Shown here piece by piece: positions 8,608-16,502 of a stretch of 64,000 nt of DNA. A program made the translations under genes and the position numbers. Each line of letters begins with the position of its first letter. Positions within the stretch are counted from its first letter, which is position 1. Origin of the DNA: Stenotrophomonas indicatrix (GTDB lineage Bacteria; Pseudomonadota; Gammaproteobacteria; Xanthomonadales; Xanthomonadaceae); contig CP168152.1 of the NCBI GenBank assembly GCA_041545745.1, positions 2,292,001 through 2,356,000 of the forward strand. The letters run 5' to 3'. The notes beneath the pieces were generated by a model. It had not been told where the DNA came from, did no database searches, and saw only the letters and a list, made by a program, of their open reading frames with translations.

Positions 8608-9605
8608 AAGCCTTCCTCATCGACCGGTATGGCAAGAAGGAAACGGGCCACATCGATGACGTGCCAACGCCAGCGCTGCGCGATGACGATGTACTCATCC
8701 GCGTGCACGCGGCCAGCGTCAACGCGCTGGACCCCAAGATCCGGCGTGGCGAATTCAAGGTGATCCTGCCGTATCGCCTGCCGCTGATTCTGGGCAACGA
8801 CCTGGCCGGTACGGTGGAGCGTGTAGGCGCGGGGGTTTCCTGGTTCAAACCGGGCGATGAGGTGTATGCGCGCCCCGACGATGATCGCATCGGCACGTTC
8901 GCCGAGTTCATCGCCGTCAGCGCCGCATCCGTGGCACTCAAACCCCACAACCTCACCATGGTGGAGGCCGCCTCGCTGCCGCTGGTCGCGCTCACCGCAT
9001 GGCAGGCGCTTGTGGAAACCGCGCAACTGAAGCCAGGACAGAGGGTCTTCATCCAAGCCGGATCCGGCGGCGTCGGCACCGTGGCCATCCAACTGGCCAA
9101 ACATCTGGGAGCCTTCGTGGCGACCACGACCAGCACGGCCAACGTCGCGTGGGTGAAGGAGCTGGGCGCGGATGTCGTCATCGATTACAAGCAGCAGGAC
9201 TTCGCCTCGGAACTCCGTGACTACGATGTGGTGCTCAACAGCCTGGGCAAGGACGAACTGGAGCGCTCGCTGCAGATCCTCAAGCCGGGCGGCCATCTCA
9301 TCTCCATCTCCGGGCCACCGACGCCGGCGTTTGCCATCGCGCGCGGGCTCGCCTGGCCGCTCAAGCAGGTCCTGCGCCTGCTCAGCCATGGCATCCGCAG
9401 CAAAGCCAAGCAGAAGGGCGTGTCGTACACCTTCGTGTTCATGCGGGCCGACGGAAAGCAGTTGAGCGAGATCACGTCGCTGGCCGAGTCCGGTGCAATC
9501 CGTCCGGTCATTGACCGGGTATTTCCGTTCCAGGACACCCAGGGTGCGCTGGCCCATGTGGAGAGCGGCCGAGCCAAGGGCAAGGTTGTTGTCGAGCTGC
9601 CGTAG
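8604..9605 (+). CDS. NADP-dependent quinone oxidoreductase-like protein (MDR superfamily)
   Basis: 333 residues. It carries the GroES-like N-terminus of zinc-independent medium-chain reductases (A-S-V-N-A-L-D-P-K-I-R) and the nucleotide-binding motif G-S-G-G-V-G-T-V-A-I-Q-L near residue 155. There are no structural-zinc cysteines, as in quinone oxidoreductases. Its start overlaps the SDR stop. The operon of alkene reductase, SDR and quinone reductase fits handling of reactive carbonyls or quinones (inference). Confidence 0.87.
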   Translation: MKAFLIDRYGKKETGHIDDVPTPALRDDDVLIRVHAASVNALDPKIRRGEFKVILPYRLPLILGNDLAGTVERVGAGVSWFKPGDEVYARPDDDRIGTFAEFIAVSAASVALKPHNLTMVEAASLPLVALTAWQALVETAQLKPGQRVFIQAGSGGVGTVAIQLAKHLGAFVATTTSTANVAWVKELGADVVIDYKQQDFASELRDYDVVLNSLGKDELERSLQILKPGGHLISISGPPTPAFAIARGLAWPLKQVLRLLSHGIRSKAKQKGVSYTFVFMRADGKQLSEITSLAESGAIRPVIDRVFPFQDTQGALAHVESGRAKGKVVVELP

Positions 9606-9659
9606 GCTTTGAGCGATGCAGGCAACGGGCGTGGGTGGGCGTTCGATACCGCTGAACGT

Positions 9660-10481
9660 TCAACGTGGCGTATCGTCGATCGAGCCCAGGACGCTTTCGA
9701 TCCAGTCGACGTAGCGGGACACGCGTACGTTGTGGACCATCTGGCCGTAAAAGCCCGCTTCAAGAGCATGCTCGGGAACGGCCGTGATCCAGGACCCAAG
9801 CCCCACCAGCTGCCAGGTTCCATGGTCGTTGACCACAAGCGGACCACCGCTGTCGCCACTGCCAAGCACACCCTCAAGGGGCAGCCCGTGCGGCGGTGGA
9901 TCGAACCGGTACCAGATGTAGCGCTCGTTACCGCCGGTAACTGCATTGTAGGCACGCCGTAGGGATGTGCGGTGCGGGCCATCCGGCCACTGCCCTGCTG
10001 CACCATTGCCAGTGGCGCCCTTCCCTATCAATGCAACCACCTGAGTGACCTCCGCCGCACCGCGATAGAGCGCTACCGGCCTGACACCATCCACCGGCGT
10101 CGCAAGCCTGATCAGTGCGATGTCATCCGACGCAGCCAGGAAAGCATGGATTCCGGAGGGATTTCCCGTCGCCAGGGCTTCCCGGCCCAAGGCCTCGGGC
10201 ATGCTCCTGTAGCCGGGATGCAGGAACACGCGCTCGACGCCGTACGCGCTCCCATTGATGGTGATCGTTGCGCCCATCCCCTCCATCGGAGTGGCATGCG
10301 CCGCGGTCACCACCCAGCGTGGGGCGATGAGCACGCCATGGCCCTCGCCGGGCATGTCCGCCAATGCCGGAAACGCGGACCCTTCGATCCGATACCTGGC
10401 ATCGTCAACATCATCACGAATGACGACCGCCCCGGCGGCGAGCGGGAGTGCGGCAAACAGCAGAATGAGCCAGCGGTTCAT
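9660..10481 (-). CDS. Secreted trypsin-like (S1) serine protease
   Basis: 273 residues with a signal peptide ending near A-A-G-A (residue 17). The catalytic triad is visible: His62 in T-A-A-H, Asp120 in D-I-A-L, and Ser211 in G-D-S-G-G-P. There is no pro-region of note. It is probably released to the periplasm or outside. It stands alone; the convergent neighbour ends 54 bases away. Confidence 0.88.
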   Translation of the reverse strand: MNRWLILLFAALPLAAGAVVIRDDVDDARYRIEGSAFPALADMPGEGHGVLIAPRWVVTAAHATPMEGMGATITINGSAYGVERVFLHPGYRSMPEALGREALATGNPSGIHAFLAASDDIALIRLATPVDGVRPVALYRGAAEVTQVVALIGKGATGNGAAGQWPDGPHRTSLRRAYNAVTGGNERYIWYRFDPPPHGLPLEGVLGSGDSGGPLVVNDHGTWQLVGLGSWITAVPEHALEAGFYGQMVHNVRVSRYVDWIESVLGSIDDTPR

Positions 10482-10789
10482 CGTTCATCCTTGTGGTCAT
10501 CCGCGCAAGCCTAGCCGAACGCATCAACACCGGCGATGGATGCGCGACCAAAGCCGGTGGGGACTGATGAAAGAACGGAAACGACGCCTGAAGCCCAGAA
10601 ATGCTCCAACGTCCATTGCTCGCCGCACACGGCGAACCGGACATTCCCCCGGATCCAACAGATCGTACGTGCGCAGGATTTCTGGATTGGACGGCCACGC
10701 CTGCGTCTTGCTGATTCCTGGTGCAGACAGTGTGGAACAGGGTCGGGAATGGCTACCTGACCTGCTTGGCTCCGGAAAGGTGCCGGACC
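10482..10789. other. 308-base stretch without a supported gene
   Basis: Open frames here exist on both strands but have no recognisable domain, no good ribosome site and poor codon bias. It separates the protease promoter from the end of the downstream exported protein. I see no hairpin or operator pattern worth naming. Confidence 0.4.
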
Positions 10790-11371
10790 TCACCGTGTGA
10801 AGTACAGGCACCCGGCTACGGCGATCGGTGCCGGGTCGGCCTCGATGCGCTGGGCCACCAGTGCCATCACCTCGATGCCATCGCCCTGGGCTTCCGGTGC
10901 TGACTGGACCACCCGCATTCCTCCAGGTGAGCCCTGCGTCCCCGGCGTGTCGAGGGACAGGGCGCTGGCGAGGTCGGTGGCAAGGGCACCATCGAAGACG
11001 GCCAGCACAGAGCCGCGCGACAGTATCAAGCGCGTGGACGGATGCCCAAAGACAAGCACCGGTGCTGGAAGCTGCATTTCCGCGACAACACCGGGCATGC
11101 CACCCAGTGCGTTGCCGTAAGCCCCACCTTTGTCGGCGATTGGCCGCCAGCCAGCCGAGGGCTTCCCGCTGGTTGCGATGTCACGCAGCTGATAGGCCAA
11201 GGTCCGGAATGCGGTGCGATCGGACTTGCACGCCACAAGTGCCAGTGCTCGATCAATGTCTTCCTGTTTGGGGGCGGTCCTGCGTATCGATTCTGCTGCT
11301 GTCGCGGTGGCCGCCATGGCAAGTCCCAGGCTTGTGAGCAACAGAACCTTGTTCAACGCACGGGTGATCAA
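10790..11371 (-). CDS. Exported protein of unknown function
   Basis: 193 residues if translation begins at TTG 11371, or 204 if it begins at ATG 11404. The TTG is preferred: a GGAG ribosome site lies 10 bases before it and it overlaps the stop of the lipoprotein gene as TTGA. The N-terminus is a signal peptide (K-V-L-L-L-T-S-L-G-L-A-M-A) cut at A-T-A-A-E. The rest has a Cys near residue 45 and one in G-C-L-Y-F-T-R at the end, perhaps a disulfide. No family is recognised. Confidence 0.65.
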   Translation of the reverse strand: MITRALNKVLLLTSLGLAMAATATAAESIRRTAPKQEDIDRALALVACKSDRTAFRTLAYQLRDIATSGKPSAGWRPIADKGGAYGNALGGMPGVVAEMQLPAPVLVFGHPSTRLILSRGSVLAVFDGALATDLASALSLDTPGTQGSPGGMRVVQSAPEAQGDGIEVMALVAQRIEADPAPIAVAGCLYFTR

Positions 11372-11568
11372 CGCGAAATGCTCCTGCCTGGCAAGTGCAA
11401 ACACTGCGAGGTCCAGTGAAGCAACGGCTGCTGGACCAGCATTGCGGCAACATCATCGATCTCCGCACCCAGATCCTTTGTCGCAGCTTTCTCCCTGGCG
11501 CAGCCTGCCGCCAACAACGCCACGGATATGACCAAGCTGCCGAGCCATCGCCTGTTTCGAACAGCCAT
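11368..11568 (-). CDS. Small predicted lipoprotein
   Basis: 66 residues. The first 22 are a lipoprotein signal: positive charge, a hydrophobic run, then L-A-A-G-C with the lipid Cys at 23. The rest is short, with an acidic patch D-L-G-A-E-I-D-D-V. Its stop overlaps the TTG start of the next gene, which suggests translational coupling. No homologue is recognised, and the short tail may mean it is a remnant. Confidence 0.55.
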   Translation of the reverse strand: MAVRNRRWLGSLVISVALLAAGCAREKAATKDLGAEIDDVAAMLVQQPLLHWTSQCLHLPGRSISR

Positions 11569-11834
11569 CAGAGTCCCGTGCATGCGTGGGGGCTTGAAGG
11601 GAGGTGGGGAAAGGGTTCTTAAGATAGCCGATGACCGGGGCCCAATGGATACCGAACCCGGTTCGTGATCGAAATCCGCTGGCTGCCGCGCTCTGGTCGC
11701 TGAACGTCGCCAGCATCTCCACGCAATCTCCATCGATCCTCCATGCCCCTTCCTCAGGGCTGCAGATACTGGCAGGCAACCAGGAGGATGCCAGGCATCC
11801 ATCCCTGCCTCATCCTCGATCCACCCAGGTTCCC

Positions 11835-12582
11835 ATGAAGCACCCACACGATCCGGTTGCTGCAGCCGGCAGCATCGGCCAGCAGAATGCGGCCGCCACG
11901 TTGAAAGCCATCCTGCGCACCTATCCCTGGCAGCTCACCGGCACCTTCTCGCTGGTGGCGCTGGAGAATGCGCTGCTGCTTGCCTATCCGCTGTTCGCCG
12001 GTTTCGCGGTGGATGCGATCATCCGTGGCAACGTCGGCCATGCCATCTCCTACGCCGGTGTGGTGCTGTTGTTCTGGCTTGTGGGTGCCGCCCATCGCGC
12101 AGTGGATACGCGCACGTTCACCCGCATCCATGCCGATCTGGCGGTGAACGTGGTCCACGCGCAGCGACGCCTGGGCCAGGCCACCTCCGCGCGACGCAAT
12201 GAACAGCTGCATGGACGTTTGAACAACCGGCTGGAGCATGAAATCCGTCTGCTGGACCGGGTCAGCCCATCGGTGCTGCGCCACCACTACAGCACGTTGT
12301 CGCGACTGCGCATCCTGCTGTCCGATCGCGAGGCCGGTGCCTTCGTGGTGGTGGGCATGGCTGGCAGCGGTGCTGTTTGCCTTGACCATTGCCCACCTGG
12401 CCAGCGCTGGTGGCGTGACCCCGGGGCATGTATACGCGGTGATGACCTACCTGTGGGCCTTCGTCGGCAGCCTGGACGATGCGCCGTCGATGGTCGACCA
12501 GCTGGCCAGGCTGAAGGACATCGGCCGCCGCGTCAGTCCAGGGATGGAGGATGCGGAGAACAACGCCTGTCCTGGGCCATGA
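11835..12582 (+). pseudogene. ABC-transporter six-transmembrane domain protein, internally deleted and frameshifted
   Basis: The first frame (from ATG 11835) holds two membrane helices, L-V-A-L-E-N-A-L-L-L-A-Y-P and a second near residues 75-95, then an R-R-N-E-Q-L-H-x-R-L-N-N-R-L coupling region. Around 12343-12358 the frame must shift by one base to reach the last two helices (A-W-L-A-A-V-L-F-A-L-T-I and V-Y-A-V-M-T-Y-L-W-A-F-V-G), which end at 12582. Helices 3 and 4 of a normal six-helix domain are absent between V-V-H-A-Q-R-R and A-R-R-N-E-Q, an apparent in-frame loss of roughly 60 residues. Two independent lesions make it non-functional. Confidence 0.75.
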
Positions 12583-12597
12583 GCCGCCGTCACCTGT

Positions 12598-12981
12598 CTA
12601 GGCGATTGCCTCCATTGCCGCGGGCAGAGCGACAACCGAGCCGCCCAGCACCTGCCAGACGCCGGCCGTTTTCCCCCAGAAGCGGCAGTACCTGAAGCGG
12701 CCGGAGAAGGCTGCTCCGTCGAAGGTTCCGATCAGTTCTGCCGTGGTGAGCGCAACAGCCGTCTGATCATGCAGGGCGACTTCCACCGATTGCCACTCGG
12801 CCATGCTCAATTTCTGGCGACCGGAACGATGCAGCGCCAGATCGTCCTGCTTGCCAAAGGCCTCGCCCGAGGGCCCCACAAAGATCAGGGCGTCTGCAAT
12901 CAAGGCGTCCAGCGCTTCCACGTCGCTGGTGAGCATCGCGATGCGTAGCGCTTCTTCGAGTTGCCGTATTTCGGTGTCCAT
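12598..12981 (-). CDS. NTF2-like (DUF4440/SnoaL-type) protein
   Basis: 127 residues with the usual DUF4440 pattern: an N-terminal helix E-E-A-L-R-I-A-M-L-T-S-D-V-E-A-L-D, then D-A-L-I-F-V-G-P-S-G and a late R-F-W-G-K-T-A-G-V-W-Q-V. The fold is a cone-shaped pocket that binds small ligands; many members have no known activity. The start at 12981 was chosen because the helix begins there. It follows an exported protein by 41 bases on the same strand. Confidence 0.75.
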   Translation of the reverse strand: MDTEIRQLEEALRIAMLTSDVEALDALIADALIFVGPSGEAFGKQDDLALHRSGRQKLSMAEWQSVEVALHDQTAVALTTAELIGTFDGAAFSGRFRYCRFWGKTAGVWQVLGGSVVALPAAMEAIA

Positions 12982-13022
12982 GCGGGCTCCATAGCGATTG
13001 CTGCGCCAGTGAGAACCTATCA

Positions 13023-13709
13023 TCACTCTTGATGGGCTTCGGGCGCCAGGGTATGGATCACCCTGCCCTGCGCATCCAGGAACTCGATGGCCCCGTAGCC
13101 TTCCGGCGTCACGGTCAGGCGCAGCCTGGCGCGGTTCTGTTGATCGTTCAGCGCAATCGCGGGGGTGCCATCGGCAGCCACGGCCATCTCGATGCGGGTC
13201 GGGGTCTGCACGCCGGGAATCAGCCGATTGTCCAGCCGCGGCTCACGAATCAGCGGCGGCGCCTGGTTGATCGAGAACCGCACGTCCCCGTCGGGCGACA
13301 CACGCCAGCCGATTGCATCCATGGCCGGGTGGTCAAGCGCCAGCACGGCCATGCCGCCCTCCACGTCTGCGGTTCCGAAGCCACCACGCTCGCTGCCCTT
13401 GTGGTCGTACAGCACCATGCCCGCCACATTGAAGGCTCGCTTGTACTGGATGCCATCGATGATGGGCGGTGGCGTCTGGCCCGAGAGCGTCATCCGGATC
13501 ACCCCGTTCTCGTCGACGATATCGATCCGCCGCGCCGTGATGCGCTCCTTGTCAGTAGCATCCATGCGGGTCCGCGGCGTGCTGCTGACGATCAGCTTCT
13601 GCAGCTGCTCGACCGACGGGCGTTTGGGGCGGGTCGTTTCCGCTGCAAGGGCGGTCACGGAAAGGGAAGAGAACGCGATGGCGGTCGCAATGCAGCTTGC
13701 TCGATTCAT
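13023..13709 (-). CDS. Exported protein of unknown function
   Basis: 228 residues with a signal peptide cut near A-L-A-A-E (residue 23). It contains two beta-rich repeats of the type D-x-N-G-V-I-R-M-T-L-S-G and D-Q-Q-N-R-A-R-L-R-L-T-V, both followed by a G and a hydrophobic strand. These may be two copies of one small beta unit. No catalytic residues are evident. It is in the same direction as the NTF2-like gene and probably co-transcribed. Confidence 0.65.
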   Translation of the reverse strand: MNRASCIATAIAFSSLSVTALAAETTRPKRPSVEQLQKLIVSSTPRTRMDATDKERITARRIDIVDENGVIRMTLSGQTPPPIIDGIQYKRAFNVAGMVLYDHKGSERGGFGTADVEGGMAVLALDHPAMDAIGWRVSPDGDVRFSINQAPPLIREPRLDNRLIPGVQTPTRIEMAVAADGTPAIALNDQQNRARLRLTVTPEGYGAIEFLDAQGRVIHTLAPEAHQE

Positions 13710-13752
13710 GGGGTCTCCCAGGGCCAGGAATGATTCATGCGTGGGTGCGGGG

Positions 13753-14619
13753 CTACGTTGGCCAGGTCAGCCACGCGCCCGGCTCCACCACCTGCACGGC
13801 GACGGTGCGGTCACGGGCAGCGTGGCGAAGCCGCCCAAGCGGGTCGTCCACTTCCACATACTTGTCCATTCCGTTGATGCCATAGTGAATGGGCACCAGC
13901 GTGCGCGCGCCGAGGATTGCCGCCGCAGCCACCGCCTGCTCCGGCGTCAGTACCCCAGGCTGTCCACTTACGGGTTCGCGCCAGCCGAACGTGGCGCCAT
14001 TGATGGGGAGGAAGGCCGCATCGAACGGTCCGAACTGGCGACCTATGCGCCACCAGTGGCCGTGCCATTGGGTGTCGCCGCCATGGAAGATGCGTCGGCC
14101 ACCCGCTGTTACCACCCAGGACACCTGCGTATCGCCGTAGCCATCCGATGCCGGTACCGGCGTTGCAGTGAAGTCGCCCAGCAGCTGGGGCTCCCACAGC
14201 GCGCTCGGCCGTGCACGTGCGGCTGCGGGTAGCGGCATGGGCTGCAGGCCAGCTGGATATGCGAGTGATCCCCCTTTGCCGAGCGCCGCCGCGACCGCGC
14301 CTGCATCGAAGTGGTCCGAGTGGATGTGGGTAATCAATACATGGCTTTCGCCCAGTACATCGTTCACCGGTACCAGCCGGTCCGGCAGCGCCTTGCCCCA
14401 TGTTGCGGGATTTACCAGCGGATCAATCAGCAGCGTACCTTCCGGCAACTGCAGCCGCACCCCGGCCCACGCCAGTCGCTGAGCGCGCAGGCTGCGCAGC
14501 GCCGCCGGTGATGCAGCGGCACCGACAGGGACCAGCGCCGCGGCGGCCACACCGGCGCAACTGGCAAGAAAACGTCTGCGGCTACCCGGGGCCGGCGCGT
14601 TGAACGAATCGTTCTTCAT
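13753..14619 (-). CDS. Tat-exported metallo-beta-lactamase-fold hydrolase
   Basis: 288 residues from ATG 14619. A twin-arginine signal S-R-R-R-F-L precedes a hydrophobic run ending A-A-A. The zinc motif H-I-H-S-D-H-F-D is clear, then F-H-G-G-D-T-Q-W for the second metal site and H-Y-G near the end. The pattern is that of the UlaG/NAPE-PLD-like branch (N-acyl phosphatidylethanolamine phospholipase D, L-ascorbate lactonase). Its start overlaps the stop of the gene upstream by 4 bases, so two metallo-beta-lactamase-fold proteins share an operon. The substrate is unknown. Confidence 0.82.
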   Translation of the reverse strand: MKNDSFNAPAPGSRRRFLASCAGVAAAALVPVGAAASPAALRSLRAQRLAWAGVRLQLPEGTLLIDPLVNPATWGKALPDRLVPVNDVLGESHVLITHIHSDHFDAGAVAAALGKGGSLAYPAGLQPMPLPAAARARPSALWEPQLLGDFTATPVPASDGYGDTQVSWVVTAGGRRIFHGGDTQWHGHWWRIGRQFGPFDAAFLPINGATFGWREPVSGQPGVLTPEQAVAAAAILGARTLVPIHYGINGMDKYVEVDDPLGRLRHAARDRTVAVQVVEPGAWLTWPT

Positions 14620-15470
14620 GCAGCCTGCTCCCTTGCTGCCAGCGCGGCATCCAGGGAGAAGATCGACTGCGCGACGATCGCCGTGAGATTGTGTCCATGC
14701 CATTGTCGCTCGAATGCCGTCGGCACGACCGCCGGCGCGATGCAATCCTCCAGTCTGATGGTAGCTATCAATGGTGTGGTGTCCGCTGGCGCGGCGCGCA
14801 GCCGGATGTCCACGACGATCTCCTGGATTCGCCGCAGGTAGTGAAGTGCATTGCCCAGCACCGGCGCATCGAAGACCCCGATATGCCCACCGACCACCCT
14901 GCTACGCCCGAACTGCTGGATACGGCCGATGGCGGCGCGCTGCAGCGCCGGGTCCGATCGTGAGAGATAGACGATGTTGCCGACGATGTTGTCGCCAACG
15001 CAGACCAGATCGGCAGTCGGTACATCCACGCTCATGTGGTCCATCGTTTTGCCTGGGTTGTACAGGAAGCGCAGCTGGTGCTGCCCCCAGCGCATGGCGA
15101 GGTTGTCGAACACGATATCCGGATCGCGGTAGAACGATGCCACCGGCCGGTTCTGCGAAAGAAAGGCGTGCCGGTGATGGCGGTGCGCCAGGGTCAGCGC
15201 CTCCGGAAAGAGCGTCATGCCGCAGATGTGGTCGCTCATGAAATGGGTGGCGGCAACCAGCCGGACCCTTTTGCCCATCTGCCCCTGCAGCACCTCCCGC
15301 AACCAGGCGGCATCCTCCTCGCTGCCCAACGCGTCCACCAGCAGCACCTGGTCACCGTTGACGAATGCGGTAGCGACCGATTCAACCTGGTCACCGACGA
15401 ACATCAGCACATCTGGGGCGAGCTCCTGAATACGCACGGTGGGCTTTCCTGGTGGGAGGATGTGCATCAT
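14616..15470 (-). CDS. Cytoplasmic metallo-beta-lactamase-fold hydrolase
   Basis: 284 residues from ATG 15470; an ATG at 15467 is equally possible. The zinc-binding motif is H-F-M-S-D-H, an unusual variant of H-x-H-x-D-H with Phe for the first spacer and Met for the second His, so one zinc ligand differs. N-P-G-K-T-M-D-H, V-G-D-N-I-V and G-G-H-I-G-V supply later ligands. There is no signal peptide. It is divergent from a LysR gene across an excellent LysR box, so it is probably the regulated target. Confidence 0.72.
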   Translation of the reverse strand: MMHILPPGKPTVRIQELAPDVLMFVGDQVESVATAFVNGDQVLLVDALGSEEDAAWLREVLQGQMGKRVRLVAATHFMSDHICGMTLFPEALTLAHRHHRHAFLSQNRPVASFYRDPDIVFDNLAMRWGQHQLRFLYNPGKTMDHMSVDVPTADLVCVGDNIVGNIVYLSRSDPALQRAAIGRIQQFGRSRVVGGHIGVFDAPVLGNALHYLRRIQEIVVDIRLRAAPADTTPLIATIRLEDCIAPAVVPTAFERQWHGHNLTAIVAQSIFSLDAALAAREQAA

Positions 15471-15512
15471 CGCCAGCCCATGCAGCGCCCGACAAACGAG
15501 TAGTTCTGCGCT

Positions 15513-15535
15513 TCGCATTAGAAATATTCATGCGA
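15513..15535. promoter_or_regulatory. LysR-type binding box
   Basis: TCGCAT-N11-ATGCGA is a perfect 6-base inverted repeat, with T-N11-A at its core and an A/T-rich middle. It lies midway between the divergent metallo-beta-lactamase-fold gene and the LysR gene. Confidence 0.65.
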
Positions 15536-15569
15536 TACGATGGCGACGCCCTTGGTTTGGAAGGCGCCC

Positions 15570-16466
15570 GTGAAAGCCCGCCCCACTGCCCCACTGAATG
15601 CGCTTCGCACGTTCGAAGCGGCTGCCCGCCACCTCAGCTTCAATCAAGCGGCGCGCGAGCTGTTCGTCACCCCGGCTGCGGTCAGCCACCAGGTCAAACA
15701 TCTCGAGGCCTATCTGGGTGCAAGCCTGTTCCAGCGCACTCACCGCGCCGTCGCACTCACTTCAGAGGGGGCGGCACTGGCAACAACGGTCGGCGAGCTG
15801 CTTGGACAGTTGGACCTGGCACTGGACCGCGCCAGGACGCGCGCACCGCACGAACTGCGGGTGACAACCATGGAATCGTTTGCCGCGAAATGGCTGGCCG
15901 CAAGGCTGCACCTGTTTCACCATGCGCACCCCAACGTCCGGGTGCGCATCGACACCGGCAATGAACATGCTGACTTCCTGCGCGGAGGCTTCGATGTAGG
16001 CATCCGCTACGGCGCGGGCAGCTACACCGGCGTACACGCAGAACTGCTGATGAAGGCGCCAGTGTTTCCGGTGTGCTCGCCAACGCTGTTGGCTGACACT
16101 GCGCGCAGGCTGCAGCAGCCAGATGATCTGCACCACTACACATTGCTGCACGATGAAAGTGCTACGGGCCGCCCTGGCGTGCCCGCATGGTCGCACTGGC
16201 TGATGGCTGCGGGCGCTACCAACGTCAATGCCAGCGCGGGGCCCGTTTTTCCCAGCATCTATCTTGCACAGGAAGCAGCGGTGGCGGGCCACGGCGTGGC
16301 GCTCGGCGTAGCGCCGCTGGTGGAAGATGATCTTCGACAAGGCAGGCTGGTGAAACCCTTCAGCCTGGAGCTGGAGAACCGTTACGCATTCTGGTTGATC
16401 TGCCGGGAAGTTGCTCAGGATCGCCCCGAGGTGAAGGCGTTCTGCAAATGGCTGGCTGAAGAATAA
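15570..16466 (+). CDS. LysR-family regulator, GcvA-like
   Basis: 298 residues from GTG 15570, chosen because GGAAGG sits 5 bases before it; an ATG at 15540 would add 10 residues but falls next to the operator box. The N-terminal helix-turn-helix reads L-N-A-L-R-T-F-E-A-A-A-R-H-L-S-F, then T-P-A-A-V-S-H-Q-V and L-F-Q-R-T-H-R, which is typical of GcvA-like members. The effector domain has R-I-D-T-G and G-V-A-L-G-V-A-P-L. Its likely targets are the two divergent metallo-beta-lactamase-fold genes. Confidence 0.87.
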   Translation: MKARPTAPLNALRTFEAAARHLSFNQAARELFVTPAAVSHQVKHLEAYLGASLFQRTHRAVALTSEGAALATTVGELLGQLDLALDRARTRAPHELRVTTMESFAAKWLAARLHLFHHAHPNVRVRIDTGNEHADFLRGGFDVGIRYGAGSYTGVHAELLMKAPVFPVCSPTLLADTARRLQQPDDLHHYTLLHDESATGRPGVPAWSHWLMAAGATNVNASAGPVFPSIYLAQEAAVAGHGVALGVAPLVEDDLRQGRLVKPFSLELENRYAFWLICREVAQDRPEVKAFCKWLAEE

Positions 16467-16502
16467 TAGTGGAGTGATCGGCCACGGCAGTGCCCACGCG
16501 TC

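Noticed and set aside
10524..10811. Minus-strand frame in the gap after the protease
   Set aside because: Arg/Ser-rich with no family, poor codon use and overlap with the start region of the next gene's end.
11791..11816. GCATCCA followed after 15 bases by CGAT before the decayed ABC gene
   Set aside because: The -10 element differs in its last two bases and the gene is a pseudogene; most likely chance.
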